A stretch of 64,000 nt of DNA from Acidimicrobiia bacterium (GCA_028285585.1 JANQOU010000012.1:62001-126000), one strand, 5' to 3'. Numbered from the stretch's first letter, positions 8,977 to 17,942 are shown. Notes: generated from the sequence alone by a model not told the origin. A program made the numbers and translations.

Positions 8977-9006
8977 ATCATACGGAGATTGGGAACCGCC
9001 AACCAA
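8977..9006 (-). promoter_or_regulatory. Promoter of the ctaCDEFG operon
   Basis: On the minus strand a TTGGTT hexamer (9001-9006) is separated by 18 bases from TATGAT (8977-8982), nine bases before the ctaC ATG. This is the best-matching sigma70-type promoter seen here and implies a leaderless or nearly leaderless ctaC transcript. It separates ctaC from the upstream ctaB-lipoprotein transcript. Confidence 0.6.
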
Positions 9007-9027
9007 TCACATCCGACACCCTGCGAT

Positions 9028-9858
9028 TCAAGGGGAAACAGCCGCAAACGCAGCGGCCAGCTCGGCGTCGCTCGCCACCCCTTCGAAGCTCGCCGTGACG
9101 ATCCCGTCGGCATCGGTCACGAACACCCATGGCTCGGCGGGCAAAGCCCACTCGGCCACCGCCTCAACCAGCGTCAGGTCTTGGAACGAGCTCACATGGA
9201 TGTCCTCATACACCTCCACATGGACGTAGTTGAGGTCGGGATAGTCGGCGGAGAGAGCCTTCACCTGCTCGAGAAGCGGGCCGCAAGCCTGTGATGAGCA
9301 CCAGGCCGGCGTGCCAAAAACGATCGCCGTGGGCCCGCTGTCGATGGCCTCATCGAGACTCAGCTCGTAGAAGCTCGGATCCGGGCTTGGGTCCGACGTG
9401 ATGTCTCCGATGTCATGTGTTGCGCTTGTCCGAGTGACAGACCGCGGAGCCTCATCGCCGATCGACACCACGGTCGGGTCCTCAACAGTGACCAGGCCTA
9501 CCGGACCGGCCTCATTGAACCCCTCGCTGCTGACAGTCACCTGATAGGTGCCAGCGCCGGGGATGTCCATGTTGAACGCATAGAGGCCTCGGACGTCAGG
9601 GACGATCCAGATGAAGTCAGCTTCGTACTCGCCGATCGGAGAGCCGATCCTGTCTCTGAGCGTCGCTGTGGCAGCAAGGTCGGGAGCGGCGAGGAACTGA
9701 TCGGTCGACCGGTCGATGATCGCGATCAGGACACGCTGCTCACCGACACCAATGTTCCCGTTAGATGAGGCGATCTGAGCAAAGCCGTCCGGCTTGCCAG
9801 AGCCGCATGCGGCGAGCACAACGGTCAGCGCAATCACAGCAACGAGCCCTCGCCTCAC
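9028..9858 (-). CDS. Thioredoxin-fold lipoprotein of the cytochrome oxidase cluster
   Basis: 276 residues. The start is GTG at 9858, overlapping the ctaB stop as GTGA. The N-terminus is a lipoprotein signal (VVLAAC lipobox), so the mature protein is anchored on the outer face of the membrane. Residues about 25-140 look like an extracytoplasmic beta domain. The C-terminal half is thioredoxin-like: TAIVFGTPAWCSSQACGPLL has a Trp-Cys followed by a second Cys in a CX4C arrangement, not the CXXC of classical thioredoxins, and is followed by helix and strand patterns of that fold. Position between ctaB and ctaC suggests copper delivery or thiol control for CuA, as Sco proteins do, but the Sco CxxxC-plus-His pattern is not seen. 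That role is inference. Confidence 0.72.
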   Translation of the reverse strand: MRRGLVAVIALTVVLAACGSGKPDGFAQIASSNGNIGVGEQRVLIAIIDRSTDQFLAAPDLAATATLRDRIGSPIGEYEADFIWIVPDVRGLYAFNMDIPGAGTYQVTVSSEGFNEAGPVGLVTVEDPTVVSIGDEAPRSVTRTSATHDIGDITSDPSPDPSFYELSLDEAIDSGPTAIVFGTPAWCSSQACGPLLEQVKALSADYPDLNYVHVEVYEDIHVSSFQDLTLVEAVAEWALPAEPWVFVTDADGIVTASFEGVASDAELAAAFAAVSP

Positions 9859-10748
9859 AGCAGCACGTCCAGCATCACAGCTGCGAATAAGGCGGAGAGA
9901 TAGACGGTGGATGTAGTGAACAGCTTCATGGCTCGAGTCGGGTCTTGATACACACGCCAGGTCTCGAACAGGAACCATGCCCCCAGCGTCACCGCAGCTG
10001 CCAGGTAGACCCAGGACATCCCGCCGAGCGGGACGAGGAGAAGGGATACACCAACCATCAGACCCGTGTACAGGATCATCCGCCGGGTGGTGGCCTCGAT
10101 CCCGACCACGGACGGCAGCATTGGCACACCGGCACGTGCGTAGTCGTCCTTGTAGCGGACGGCGAGCGCCCAGAAGTGGGGCGGAGTCCAGTAGAAGACG
10201 ACCAGGAAGAGGACCCACGCCGGGACGCCGACCGAACCGGCGACAGCGGCCCATCCCACCAGCGTCGGCGCTGCCCCTGCTGCGCCACCGATCACGATGT
10301 TCTGAGGAGTCGAGCGCTTCAGAGCCATCGTGTAGACGAAGACATAAAAGAGAAGAGCGGCCGTTGAGAGGGCAGCAGCCAAGAGATTGGTGAACACCCA
10401 AAGCCAGGCGAAGCCGAGGGCTCCCAACACGACGCCGAAGATCATCGCGTTCCGCGGGGGGATCTCATGTTGAGCCAGCGGGCGGCGACTGGTCCGCTTC
10501 ATGACCTCATCTATGTCCCGATCGAAGTAGCTGTTGAGGGCGTTTGCCCCTCCAGCGGAAAGGGATCCGCCTATGAGAGTGGCCACGACCAGCCAGGTCC
10601 CTGGCCACGTCCGGGCTGCGAGCACCATCGAAGGGATGGTTGTGATCAAGAGCAGCTCGATTATCCGGGGCTTGGTCAGCGCCACGTACGCCGCGACACG
10701 AGCGCGAGGAGTGGCCGTCTCGATCACGACCTGAGGTTCAGTCGGCAT
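9855..10748 (-). CDS. ctaB: Protoheme IX farnesyltransferase (heme O synthase)
   Basis: 297 residues, UbiA-type prenyltransferase with about nine transmembrane helices. It adds a farnesyl group to protoheme IX to give heme O, the precursor of heme A for the oxidase encoded next door. The first Asp-rich motif is NSYFDRDIDEVMKRTSRRP, and a second conserved loop is YTMALKRSTPQNIVIGG; TPPHFWALAVRYKDDYARAG is the characteristic downstream block. The start MPTEPQ at 10748 gives an 11-base overlap with the small gene upstream; longer in-frame extensions read as arginine-rich non-coding sequence. Confidence 0.93.
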   Translation of the reverse strand: MPTEPQVVIETATPRARVAAYVALTKPRIIELLLITTIPSMVLAARTWPGTWLVVATLIGGSLSAGGANALNSYFDRDIDEVMKRTSRRPLAQHEIPPRNAMIFGVVLGALGFAWLWVFTNLLAAALSTAALLFYVFVYTMALKRSTPQNIVIGGAAGAAPTLVGWAAVAGSVGVPAWVLFLVVFYWTPPHFWALAVRYKDDYARAGVPMLPSVVGIEATTRRMILYTGLMVGVSLLLVPLGGMSWVYLAAAVTLGAWFLFETWRVYQDPTRAMKLFTTSTVYLSALFAAVMLDVLL

Positions 10749-10893
10749 CTGTCGACTCACTGTTCGTCTCCGCCTTCTCCCTGTTGGCCCTTGCCTTCTT
10801 CTCTGCCCATCGCAATGCGAATATCGCCAACACCGCCGGCACGACAAACACTCCGATCTCGTCGACACCCCAGTAGTGGCCGATGACAGGCAT
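10738..10893 (-). CDS. Small 51-residue membrane protein in the ctaB operon
   Basis: A 51-codon gene. Its ATG overlaps the stop of the upstream membrane-protein gene as TGATG, and its stop lies inside the first codons of ctaB (ATGCCGACTGA), so it is translationally locked at both ends. The sequence begins MPVIGHYWGVDEIGVFV, has one hydrophobic helix (about residues 11-28), then a Lys/Arg/Glu-rich cytosolic tail. No family recognised. Location points to a small accessory factor for heme or oxidase assembly, which is inference. Confidence 0.75.
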   Translation of the reverse strand: MPVIGHYWGVDEIGVFVVPAVLAIFALRWAEKKARANREKAETNSESTDAD

Positions 10894-12239
10894 CAGCCGG
10901 CAAGTATCGACAGACCGAGAGTGGTCAGGCCGACCATTAGGACAAGCATCGCATATTGAGATCGCACGGCATCACGGCCAAAGTCGGCGAGAGCCCTGTC
11001 GTGTGCCAGAGCGACGCCAACCAGGTGACCCCCAACGATAGAAGCGACCTGCACGTACCAGACCGGCTCGCTGGTGGTAATGAAGAAGTCGACACGCCTG
11101 TCTGCGGTCCCGAACAAGTCCCATCCCAACCCGAACGGATCTGAGATTGCGGCGAAGAGTTGCTGGCCCTCGAAGATGATCAAGGTGAAGTAGTGGGCGA
11201 ACGCATAGGCGAGAGCAATCGGGACCAGGGTGTGAGCGAACCGCTGCGCAACCTGGTGGGCGCTCATCTCTGTCTCGCTCAGCTTCGCCGCAGCCCATGA
11301 CGCCAGCCAGTAGCCGAAGCCAACAACGACCACCGAGCCGACGAGCAACACGGTCCGGCCGAGCTGCGAGTCGATCAGCCCGAAGGTGATGGCATCGAAC
11401 CATTCTGTGCCCGCAGCTCCGTCGTAAGAGACAGTCCCGATGGTGGCCACGACGAAGACCCACAAGCCGGGCCACTCGGGGATCGCCGGCAGCGCTCGCA
11501 GCCACCCCCGCCGGACCAGCCGGCCCTCGCTGTTGCGCCCAAAGGGCGCTATCGCCGAGAAGAGGCGGTTGTAAGGGGTGAAGGCGTCAAAGACGGCAAG
11601 GCCGGTGTCGCGGCCGGCGAACGCCATCACTATCAAGAGAAAGACTGTGTAGGCAAGAGCGGCGACTCCGAGGGTCGCCGGGTCGCCTGATCTGGGACTG
11701 ACCAACTCGAGCCACGTGAACGCGACAAAGACCACCGTTGCCGGCCACAACCCGAGCCGGGCCAGAAGGTGGGGCTTGTCCAGCTCACTCTTGGCGGCGA
11801 TGGCCCGCCACGGATTCAGGTCGGTGTACCAGTTCCCGATCAGGGCACCGGTGAACGGGACGACCAGCCAGAACACCACCCAAACCAGCACGGGGGCAAT
11901 GGTCGGGCGAGTCGGATCCCTCTCCAGCCCAAAGATTTCAGGGACGACCTGGCCGATGACCAGGAGCAGGGCAATGATGCCGAGAGCCCCGAGGATCGGC
12001 CTGCCTCGGACCCGTCGCCCCGGTTCGGTGTAGTCCGGGCCGCCCTGAAGCCTTGGCTCGGGCCAGAGGACGGCAAGGGCGACAAAGGAGAGAACCAGGA
12101 CGGCTGAGGCACCGACGACGAAGTACTCGAGCGGGACGGGAAGATCGGCCCTCCCCCCAATCCCGTGGGCCATCGCGGTGGCCGGGAAGGCGACGAACAG
12201 AAGGACTGTTGCGACCGTCGTGCCAACCACCTTGCGCAT
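10893..12239 (-). CDS. Conserved multi-pass membrane protein heading the ctaB operon
   Basis: 448 residues with a cleavable-type signal (AFPATAMAHG) and about ten hydrophobic segments. I do not recognise a characterised family; similar membrane proteins are common in actinobacteria. Conserved-looking polar spots in the membrane region include GNWYTDLNPWRAI (about 140-153) and AYAFAHYFTLIIFEGQQ near 335. TACCGT lies seven bases before the ATG, so a leaderless start is likely. The gene is followed without gap by the 51-residue gene, ctaB and the thioredoxin-like lipoprotein, suggesting a role in heme or copper supply to the oxidase. Confidence 0.75.
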   Translation of the reverse strand: MRKVVGTTVATVLLFVAFPATAMAHGIGGRADLPVPLEYFVVGASAVLVLSFVALAVLWPEPRLQGGPDYTEPGRRVRGRPILGALGIIALLLVIGQVVPEIFGLERDPTRPTIAPVLVWVVFWLVVPFTGALIGNWYTDLNPWRAIAAKSELDKPHLLARLGLWPATVVFVAFTWLELVSPRSGDPATLGVAALAYTVFLLIVMAFAGRDTGLAVFDAFTPYNRLFSAIAPFGRNSEGRLVRRGWLRALPAIPEWPGLWVFVVATIGTVSYDGAAGTEWFDAITFGLIDSQLGRTVLLVGSVVVVGFGYWLASWAAAKLSETEMSAHQVAQRFAHTLVPIALAYAFAHYFTLIIFEGQQLFAAISDPFGLGWDLFGTADRRVDFFITTSEPVWYVQVASIVGGHLVGVALAHDRALADFGRDAVRSQYAMLVLMVGLTTLGLSILAG

Positions 12240-12325
12240 GAACCGGACGGTAGGTAGCCCGGCGCAAAACCCTGAATCCGGTGGCGGTCGGCTGACTTTT
12301 TCTTGTCAAGAGACACGTGTTACAC

Positions 12326-12341
12326 TCGAACATATGTTCGA
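12326..12341. promoter_or_regulatory. LexA (SOS) box over the start codon of the HNH gene
   Basis: TCGAACATATGTTCGA is a perfect 16-base palindrome and fits the actinobacterial/Bacillus SOS-box pattern CGAAC-N4-GTTCG exactly. The ATG of the downstream gene (12334-12336) lies in its centre, and a TACACT -10 hexamer (12321-12326) abuts its left edge. A bound repressor would cover the promoter start region and the initiation codon together. Confidence 0.85.
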
Positions 12342-13620
12342 TACGCCTGATATCGGACTTCCGGCGGGGGAAGCGCTCGAGACGAGACAAGTGCTGCCGT
12401 CTGCGCTCGAGCAGATCGAGACCGGCCCCTTTCTCGCCGGCATCCTCAGTGCGATCGACCCGGCACAGCTGAATGGCCACGACGCCGTCCGCTACATGAA
12501 GGCGGCGGCCCGAATGGAAGCCCACTTCGCCGCCAAGCGTCTCGCCGCAACTCGGGAAGTGGCCTACTCCCCTCCCTCAGGGCCCGACGCAGATGTGATC
12601 CGCTCTGCTGACGAGCTCGAGTTCGCATCGACCGAGATCGCGGCGGCCCTCAACCTGACCAGGAGGAGTGCAGAGCGTGAGCTGGGACTGGCCCTCAGCC
12701 TGGAGAGCCATCCTCAGGTAACCAAGGCACTCGACTCAGGAGCCATCGATGAGCGTCGCGCCAAGGTGATCTGTCACGAGACGATCGGACTGGGCCAAGA
12801 GGACGGGGACCGGATCGTGAGCAAGGTCTTGGAAGATGCCGGTCACCTGACCACCGGGCAGCTCAGAGCCCGTCTTCAACGGATGGCCATAGAGCACGAT
12901 CCAGCTGCCGCCGAGAGGCGCTATCGCGAGGGAGTCCAAGATCGTGGCGTCGCGCAAGAGGCGAACCCCGATGGGACGACCGATCTCAAAGGGTTCCAAC
13001 TGCCACCCAACCGGGTGGGCAGGGTCATGACCCGTATCAACAGCTACGCCATGAAGCTCAAGCGATCGGGCGACTCACGCACCATCGATCAGATCCGAGC
13101 CGACGTCTTCCTCGACTTGCTCGACGGTGCCGGGACCGGCGGCACCGGAGCCAAAGGTGTGGTGTCGATCAACGTCGACCTCACGACACTCGCCGAGATG
13201 ACCGACGCACCTGGCGATCTAGCCGGGTACGGGCCGGTGATCGCCGACATCGCAAGACAAGTGGCCCTGGAACAGCCCAATGCCGAGTGGCGGTTCAACG
13301 TTCGCGACAAAAACGGCGAGCTGATTCATGTCGGCACGACCCGACGCCGTCCCAATGCCGAGATGCAACGGCTGGTCGAAGAGATGAACCGCACCTGCGT
13401 GCACCCGGGGTGCCGGATGCCGGCGGCTCAATGTGACATCGACCACACCGAGCCGCACTCAGAAGGTGGAGTGACCTGCATCTGCAACACCAGCCCGCTG
13501 TGTCGGCATCACCACCGGGCTCGACACGAGGGAGGCTGGCAATACGCTCAGGACGACGGGAATCACGTCTTTGTCAGCCCGCTCAGACACCGCTACGGAA
13601 CGGGGAACCGCTCGCCTTAG
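12334..13620 (+). CDS. DUF222/13E12-type HNH endonuclease, probably SOS-controlled
   Basis: 428 residues. The N-terminal two-thirds is the helical DUF222 domain (about residues 40-300) with RTLTRRSAERELGLA-like helices near 105. The C-terminus has an HNH nuclease fold with Cys pairs for zinc: CVHPGC near 355, then CDIDHTEPHSEGG with the catalytic DH, and NTSPLCRHHHRARH with the final His cluster. The start ATG sits inside a LexA box and seven bases after TACACT; no Shine-Dalgarno is present, so the transcript is probably leaderless. A longer reading frame upstream lacks support. Several mycobacterial 13E12-family genes are known LexA targets, which agrees. Its cellular substrate is not known. 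Confidence 0.88.
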   Translation: MFDTPDIGLPAGEALETRQVLPSALEQIETGPFLAGILSAIDPAQLNGHDAVRYMKAAARMEAHFAAKRLAATREVAYSPPSGPDADVIRSADELEFASTEIAAALNLTRRSAERELGLALSLESHPQVTKALDSGAIDERRAKVICHETIGLGQEDGDRIVSKVLEDAGHLTTGQLRARLQRMAIEHDPAAAERRYREGVQDRGVAQEANPDGTTDLKGFQLPPNRVGRVMTRINSYAMKLKRSGDSRTIDQIRADVFLDLLDGAGTGGTGAKGVVSINVDLTTLAEMTDAPGDLAGYGPVIADIARQVALEQPNAEWRFNVRDKNGELIHVGTTRRRPNAEMQRLVEEMNRTCVHPGCRMPAAQCDIDHTEPHSEGGVTCICNTSPLCRHHHRARHEGGWQYAQDDGNHVFVSPLRHRYGTGNRSP

Positions 13621-14060
13621 TCAGTCTTGCGACCAGGGCTGCCTGGCCATCTTTCAAATCTCGGCAAGATCATCCGCGCCAGCAGGAAGCCAACGGCCGC
13701 TGCGCAAGGTGCCCATGCGTGCTCAACAGTCAAGATGAGTCGAGTTTGCCCGGGCAGGCTGAGATGAAGAACCACCGTGGCATAGAAGTAGGCAACCACG
13801 ACCAACAGCAGGACGCAGGCAATGGCGAAGGCCCGCGCATCGACATCATCACGCCGTGAACGGCTTGCCTCCACTGCCATTCCGAAAGCGAAACCGGCGA
13901 CGATGATCGTGACGACCGCGAGGGTCAGCCTCACGGTCGGAACCTGGAACTCGGAACCGGCGACTATGCGGGCAGCAGCAACCTGCTGACCGGACCAGAG
14001 GGCCAACAGGGTCCCCAAGACCGAGTAACCAACTACGGCGCCTTGTGATCTCCTCCTCAC
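13617..14060 (-). CDS. Hypothetical four-helix membrane protein
   Basis: 147 residues from a GTG start with TAGAGT seven bases upstream. There are four hydrophobic segments: about 8-25, 43-63, 75-97 and 113-130. Between them are short charged loops such as SRSRRDDVDAR. The C-terminus is basic. No family recognised. Its stop overlaps the HNH gene stop tail to tail (TTAG). A longer reading frame upstream of the GTG overlaps the divergent acylase gene and reads as non-coding. Confidence 0.6.
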   Translation of the reverse strand: MRRRSQGAVVGYSVLGTLLALWSGQQVAAARIVAGSEFQVPTVRLTLAVVTIIVAGFAFGMAVEASRSRRDDVDARAFAIACVLLLVVVAYFYATVVLHLSLPGQTRLILTVEHAWAPCAAAVGFLLARMILPRFERWPGSPGRKTD

Positions 14061-14105
14061 TCTCGAGACTCTAGAGCGCCCGCATCCCCCTAACCTCTGC
14101 CGACG

Positions 14106-16616
14106 ATGCGGGTTCTCAAATGGCTGCTTTGGGCACTTCTCGCCGTGGTCTTGATCGTCGGTGTCTACGGCTTCTGGACGGTGCGGCGATCCTTCCCGAC
14201 CGTTGAAGGGACCATCGAAGTCGCCGGCCTCAACAACTCGGTCGAAGTGATACGGGACGAGTGGGGCGTGCCCCACATCTACGCCGACAACGCACACGAT
14301 CTCTTCTTCGCCCAGGGCTACACGCACGCCCAGGAGCGCTTCTGGCAGATGGACTTCTGGAGGCACATCGGCTCGGCACGACTGTCCGAGATGTTTGGCT
14401 CGAGCCAGGTCGACACCGACAAGTTTCTTCGATCACTCGACTTCGTCCAACTGGCGGAGCAAGAGCTCGCCGAAATGCCCGAAGACAGCCGAGAGATACT
14501 CGAGTGGTACGCCGAAGGCGTCAACGCCTATCTGGACACACACTCGCCGGCCGAGATCAGCCTCGAATACGCCATCCTCCCGCTCACCAACTCTGGCTAT
14601 GAGATCGAGCCGTGGGAACCGGTGAACACTCTGACCTGGGCCAAGATCATGTCCTGGGATCTCTCGGGAAACATGAGGGCTGAGATAGCCAGATCACTTC
14701 TAACGGCTGAGATCGGCGTTGAGCGAACCGAGCAGCTCTATCCGCCCTTCCCCGAAGACAGGCCGGTGATCGTGCCTCAAGACCAGACAGCACCTGTCGA
14801 AACCCAGGCGTATGAGCTGCCAGACGGAGCCTTGACAGCCCTCGCCTCCGCGGGGACGGCCGCCGAGGACCTTTGGACGCTGACCGGAGGCGGCTTCGAA
14901 GGGATCGGCTCCAACAACTGGGTGATCGGGGGCTCGCTCACCGAGTCCGGCCTCCCCATCCTCGCCAACGACACCCACCTGGCCATCCAGATGCCTTCGA
15001 TCTGGTTCCAGAACGGCCTCCACTGCGTCGGGGACGACCCCTCCTGCACCTATCAGCTCGTCGGTTTCAGCTTCCCCGGCACCCCGGGCGTGGTCATTGG
15101 CCACAACAACCACATCGCCTGGGGGGTCACAACCCAGGCCACCGACACCCAAGACCTATATGTCGAGAGGGTCAACCCCGAAGATGATGGCCAATACGAG
15201 GTGAACGGCGAGTGGGTCGACTTCGAGGTGAGGACCGAGACCATCCGGGTCGCCGGCGACGACGACATCGTCTTCGACGTTCGGTCGACAAGACATGGCC
15301 CGGTCATATCTGGCACCTTCCTGGAGGAAGACGAGCTCGACGACATAGATGTGGTCGACGTGCCCGAGGAGTACGCGGTGGCTTTGTCCTGGCAGACCCT
15401 GGAGCCCTCAACGCTGGTCGAGGCGATTCTCGGCCTCAACCGAGCCACCAACTACGAGGAGTTCCGCGAAGCGATGAGCCTGTGGGACATCGCAGCCCAA
15501 AACGTGGTGTACGCCGATGTTGAAGGAAACATCGCGTATCAGGCAACAGGCGAGATCCCGATCCGGGCCAATGGCGACGGTCGCTACCCGGTGCCCGGCT
15601 GGACCGACGAGCACGAGTGGCTCGGCCTGATCGAATTCGATGACCTCCCCCGCCTGCTCAACCCGCCGCGTGATTGGATCGAGACCGCCAACCAGCAGGT
15701 CCTCCGTCCCGGCTCGATGCCGTTCCTGGGAGCGGACGGTGCCTACGGCTACCGGGGCGGCCGGATCGAAGACATGATCCGAGGCGAAGCGTCGCACACC
15801 GTGCCATCGGTCAGCCGCATGCAGATGGACACTCGCGAAGGTGGTGCCGAGAGCCTCGTCCCCTACCTTCTCGAGGTGCCAGACGGCGAAGACGAGAGGG
15901 TCATGGACGTCCAAAGCCGCCTGGCATCCTGGGGCGAAGGCGCACAGGCCTACCAGTCATCCGGTGACTCCAACGGCGCGGCCGTCTATCAGGCCGTCTG
16001 GCGATGGGTTCTGATCCACACCTTCCAGGACGAGCTGCCCGAGGATCGATGGCCAAGCGGAGGGAGCCGTTGGGCCGAGGTGGTCAAGAGCCTTCTAGGA
16101 GCCCCGGACGACAGGTGGTGGGACGACGTCGGGACCGGCTTGGTGGAAGACCGCGACGACATCCTGTTCCAGGCCATGGCCGACGCTCACGACGAGCTCA
16201 CCGACATCCTCGGAGGCAACGCCGACTCCTGGACATGGGGCCGGCTGCACACCGCCAGCTTCGAGAACCAGACTCTGGGACAGTCGGGCATCGGGCCAAT
16301 CGAGTGGCTGTTCAACCGGAGCGCCCCCGAGGTGGTCGGCGGAAGCTCGTCGACGGTCAACGCCAACGGATGGGACACCGATGTCTCGTATGTGGTCGAC
16401 TGGCTGCCCTCGCAACGGCAGGTCATCGACCTTTCGAACTGGGACAACTCGACGTTCCATCACACGACCGGCCAGTCAGGCCACGCGTTCCACCGCTTCT
16501 ACGACAACATGATCGAGCCGTGGGCCACCGGTGAACAAGGCCCGATGCACTGGGATCGAGCCAACGTGACCGGGAGCTCCAGCTCGACGCTGACAATGGT
16601 CCCCGCCGGGAGCTAG
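14106..16616 (+). CDS. Penicillin acylase family (S45) amidase precursor
   Basis: 836 residues. N-terminal nucleophile hydrolase of the penicillin/acyl-homoserine-lactone acylase group. An N-terminal hydrophobic helix (residues 4-24) takes it out of the cytosol. The alpha chain contains DEWGVPHIYADNAHDLFFAQGY, split from the beta chain at the catalytic Ser269 in GIGSNNWVIGG, the residue that becomes the new N-terminus after autocleavage. Later blocks such as NDTHL and the TFHHTTGQSGH motif near the end are also typical. TAACCT lies nine bases before the ATG. Substrate cannot be read from the sequence; members cleave beta-lactam side chains, acyl-homoserine lactones or other N-acyl amides. Confidence 0.9.
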   Translation: MRVLKWLLWALLAVVLIVGVYGFWTVRRSFPTVEGTIEVAGLNNSVEVIRDEWGVPHIYADNAHDLFFAQGYTHAQERFWQMDFWRHIGSARLSEMFGSSQVDTDKFLRSLDFVQLAEQELAEMPEDSREILEWYAEGVNAYLDTHSPAEISLEYAILPLTNSGYEIEPWEPVNTLTWAKIMSWDLSGNMRAEIARSLLTAEIGVERTEQLYPPFPEDRPVIVPQDQTAPVETQAYELPDGALTALASAGTAAEDLWTLTGGGFEGIGSNNWVIGGSLTESGLPILANDTHLAIQMPSIWFQNGLHCVGDDPSCTYQLVGFSFPGTPGVVIGHNNHIAWGVTTQATDTQDLYVERVNPEDDGQYEVNGEWVDFEVRTETIRVAGDDDIVFDVRSTRHGPVISGTFLEEDELDDIDVVDVPEEYAVALSWQTLEPSTLVEAILGLNRATNYEEFREAMSLWDIAAQNVVYADVEGNIAYQATGEIPIRANGDGRYPVPGWTDEHEWLGLIEFDDLPRLLNPPRDWIETANQQVLRPGSMPFLGADGAYGYRGGRIEDMIRGEASHTVPSVSRMQMDTREGGAESLVPYLLEVPDGEDERVMDVQSRLASWGEGAQAYQSSGDSNGAAVYQAVWRWVLIHTFQDELPEDRWPSGGSRWAEVVKSLLGAPDDRWWDDVGTGLVEDRDDILFQAMADAHDELTDILGGNADSWTWGRLHTASFENQTLGQSGIGPIEWLFNRSAPEVVGGSSSTVNANGWDTDVSYVVDWLPSQRQVIDLSNWDNSTFHHTTGQSGHAFHRFYDNMIEPWATGEQGPMHWDRANVTGSSSSTLTMVPAGS

Positions 16617-17515
16617 CCGAAGAACGCCCTCATCTCGTCGTGGACGAGGTCGGGATGAGTCCACACCACCTCGTGACGGGCATCCGGCACCTCGACCACC
16701 TTGGATCCAGGCACCAACCCGGCAAGCTCGTGCTGCCAGGGAGTGGGGACCAACAGATCCTGTCCCGGGATGATCACCATCGTCGGCACGTCCAGTTTGC
16801 CGATCCATGGCCGGGAGTCGAAGCGGAGCAAGGCGAAAGTGGCCTGAGCCCCGGCATCAGGATCCCGGCGTTGCATGTCGTCCCAAAGCCATCGGGCATG
16901 AGTCATGCTGATCGCCCCGGTCGCCAGCAGATACCCGCTTCGCACCTCCGGGGTTCCGAGCCCGGTGATCCGTTCCCATCCACGCGCGAAGAGGGTGCCG
17001 ATTCGGCGCAGCCATCTCATGTCATCCGGGTGTGAGGCGAATGTGGCGATCAGTGTCAGGGTGCGAACCCGGCCGGGATGACGATGCGCCAGAGCCTGGG
17101 CGATGGTCCCACCCATGGAGTAACCGACAACGTCGGCGTCGCCGACGCCCAACTCGTCGAGCGCTCCGGCGATGTCGTCGGCAATGTCCTCGATTTCGAA
17201 GCGGCCAGTCGACACAGACGAGAGACCGTGACTGCGGTGATCGACCATGATCACCCGGCGGTCGGTCGCCAGCTTCTGGCCGATCTGATACCACTCGCCA
17301 AGTGATGACCCGGCGAGGCCGTGGATGAGAAGAACCGGCTGTCCGTCTTCCGGGCCGGCGGTGCGCACCAGGAACTCCCGGTCCCCGACGAAAACCGTCT
17401 TACCGCTCAGTCTCCACGGATGATCCTGGGGCGGATCGAACCGGGGCCTGGCATGTGGGGCGAAGAACCGCCACAACAGAAACCCGACAATGGTGACCTT
17501 CAAGATCTTCTTCAC
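16613..17515 (-). CDS. Alpha/beta hydrolase
   Basis: 300 residues. A short N-terminal membrane anchor (residues 4-18) precedes an alpha/beta-hydrolase fold. The oxyanion motif is LLIHGLAGSS; the nucleophile elbow is GYSMGGT (Ser near 132); an acid candidate is in IIPGQDLLVP and the catalytic His is probably in DARHEVVWTHP. The GTG start at 17515 overlaps the stop of the ferredoxin-like gene as GTGA. It is third in the selD operon and ends tail to tail with the acylase gene. Substrate unknown. Confidence 0.85.
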   Translation of the reverse strand: MKKILKVTIVGFLLWRFFAPHARPRFDPPQDHPWRLSGKTVFVGDREFLVRTAGPEDGQPVLLIHGLAGSSLGEWYQIGQKLATDRRVIMVDHRSHGLSSVSTGRFEIEDIADDIAGALDELGVGDADVVGYSMGGTIAQALAHRHPGRVRTLTLIATFASHPDDMRWLRRIGTLFARGWERITGLGTPEVRSGYLLATGAISMTHARWLWDDMQRRDPDAGAQATFALLRFDSRPWIGKLDVPTMVIIPGQDLLVPTPWQHELAGLVPGSKVVEVPDARHEVVWTHPDLVHDEMRAFFG

Positions 17516-17934
17516 GTCAGGTCTCCTACGGCGAACGCCAGTTCCTCGACCGGCTCGCCCCCGATCAGGTGCTGATCGATGATTAGGTCGAGCTTGTCTA
17601 TGTCGAGACCTGCGTACCAGGTCCCATCCGGGTACACGACGGCAATCGCACCCTGCTCGCAGATGCGAAGACAATCCACCTTCGAGCGGAGCACCGTGCC
17701 CGATCCCGGCGGGACCGGGTCAGGGTCGACGTCCATGTTTCCTTTCCACTGCGGCGGTGCTGTGGAGAGGTCGAGCTGCTTGAGCCTTATCTTGAGATGA
17801 CGCCAAAGCTCGTTGGTGTGCTCGCGGGGAGCGCACCTGTCATTGGTCTGGCCGGCACACAAGAAGATGTGACGCTGCGCATTCGGGATCGAGAGTGATT
17901 GCGCGATGTTCTGGAGACGATCGTGGGAATCCAC
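17512..17934 (-). CDS. (2Fe-2S) ferredoxin-like thioredoxin-fold protein
   Basis: 140 residues. The cysteine arrangement (HIFLCAGQTNDRC near residue 22-34, then VDCLRICEQG near 87-96) and the following AIAVVYPDGTWYAGLD strand fit the thioredoxin-like [2Fe-2S] ferredoxins. These are soluble one-electron carriers. It lies nine bases after selD and overlaps the hydrolase gene (GTGA), so the three genes form one operon. A link between this carrier and selenium metabolism is suggested only by position. Confidence 0.8.
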   Translation of the reverse strand: MDSHDRLQNIAQSLSIPNAQRHIFLCAGQTNDRCAPREHTNELWRHLKIRLKQLDLSTAPPQWKGNMDVDPDPVPPGSGTVLRSKVDCLRICEQGAIAVVYPDGTWYAGLDIDKLDLIIDQHLIGGEPVEELAFAVGDLT

Positions 17935-17942
17935 CCTGTCAT

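Noticed and set aside
9028-10401. A 457-codon reading of the thioredoxin-like lipoprotein
   Set aside because: The first 180 codons are the ctaB gene in another frame; the GTG at 9858 with GTGA overlap and a lipoprotein signal is the clear start.
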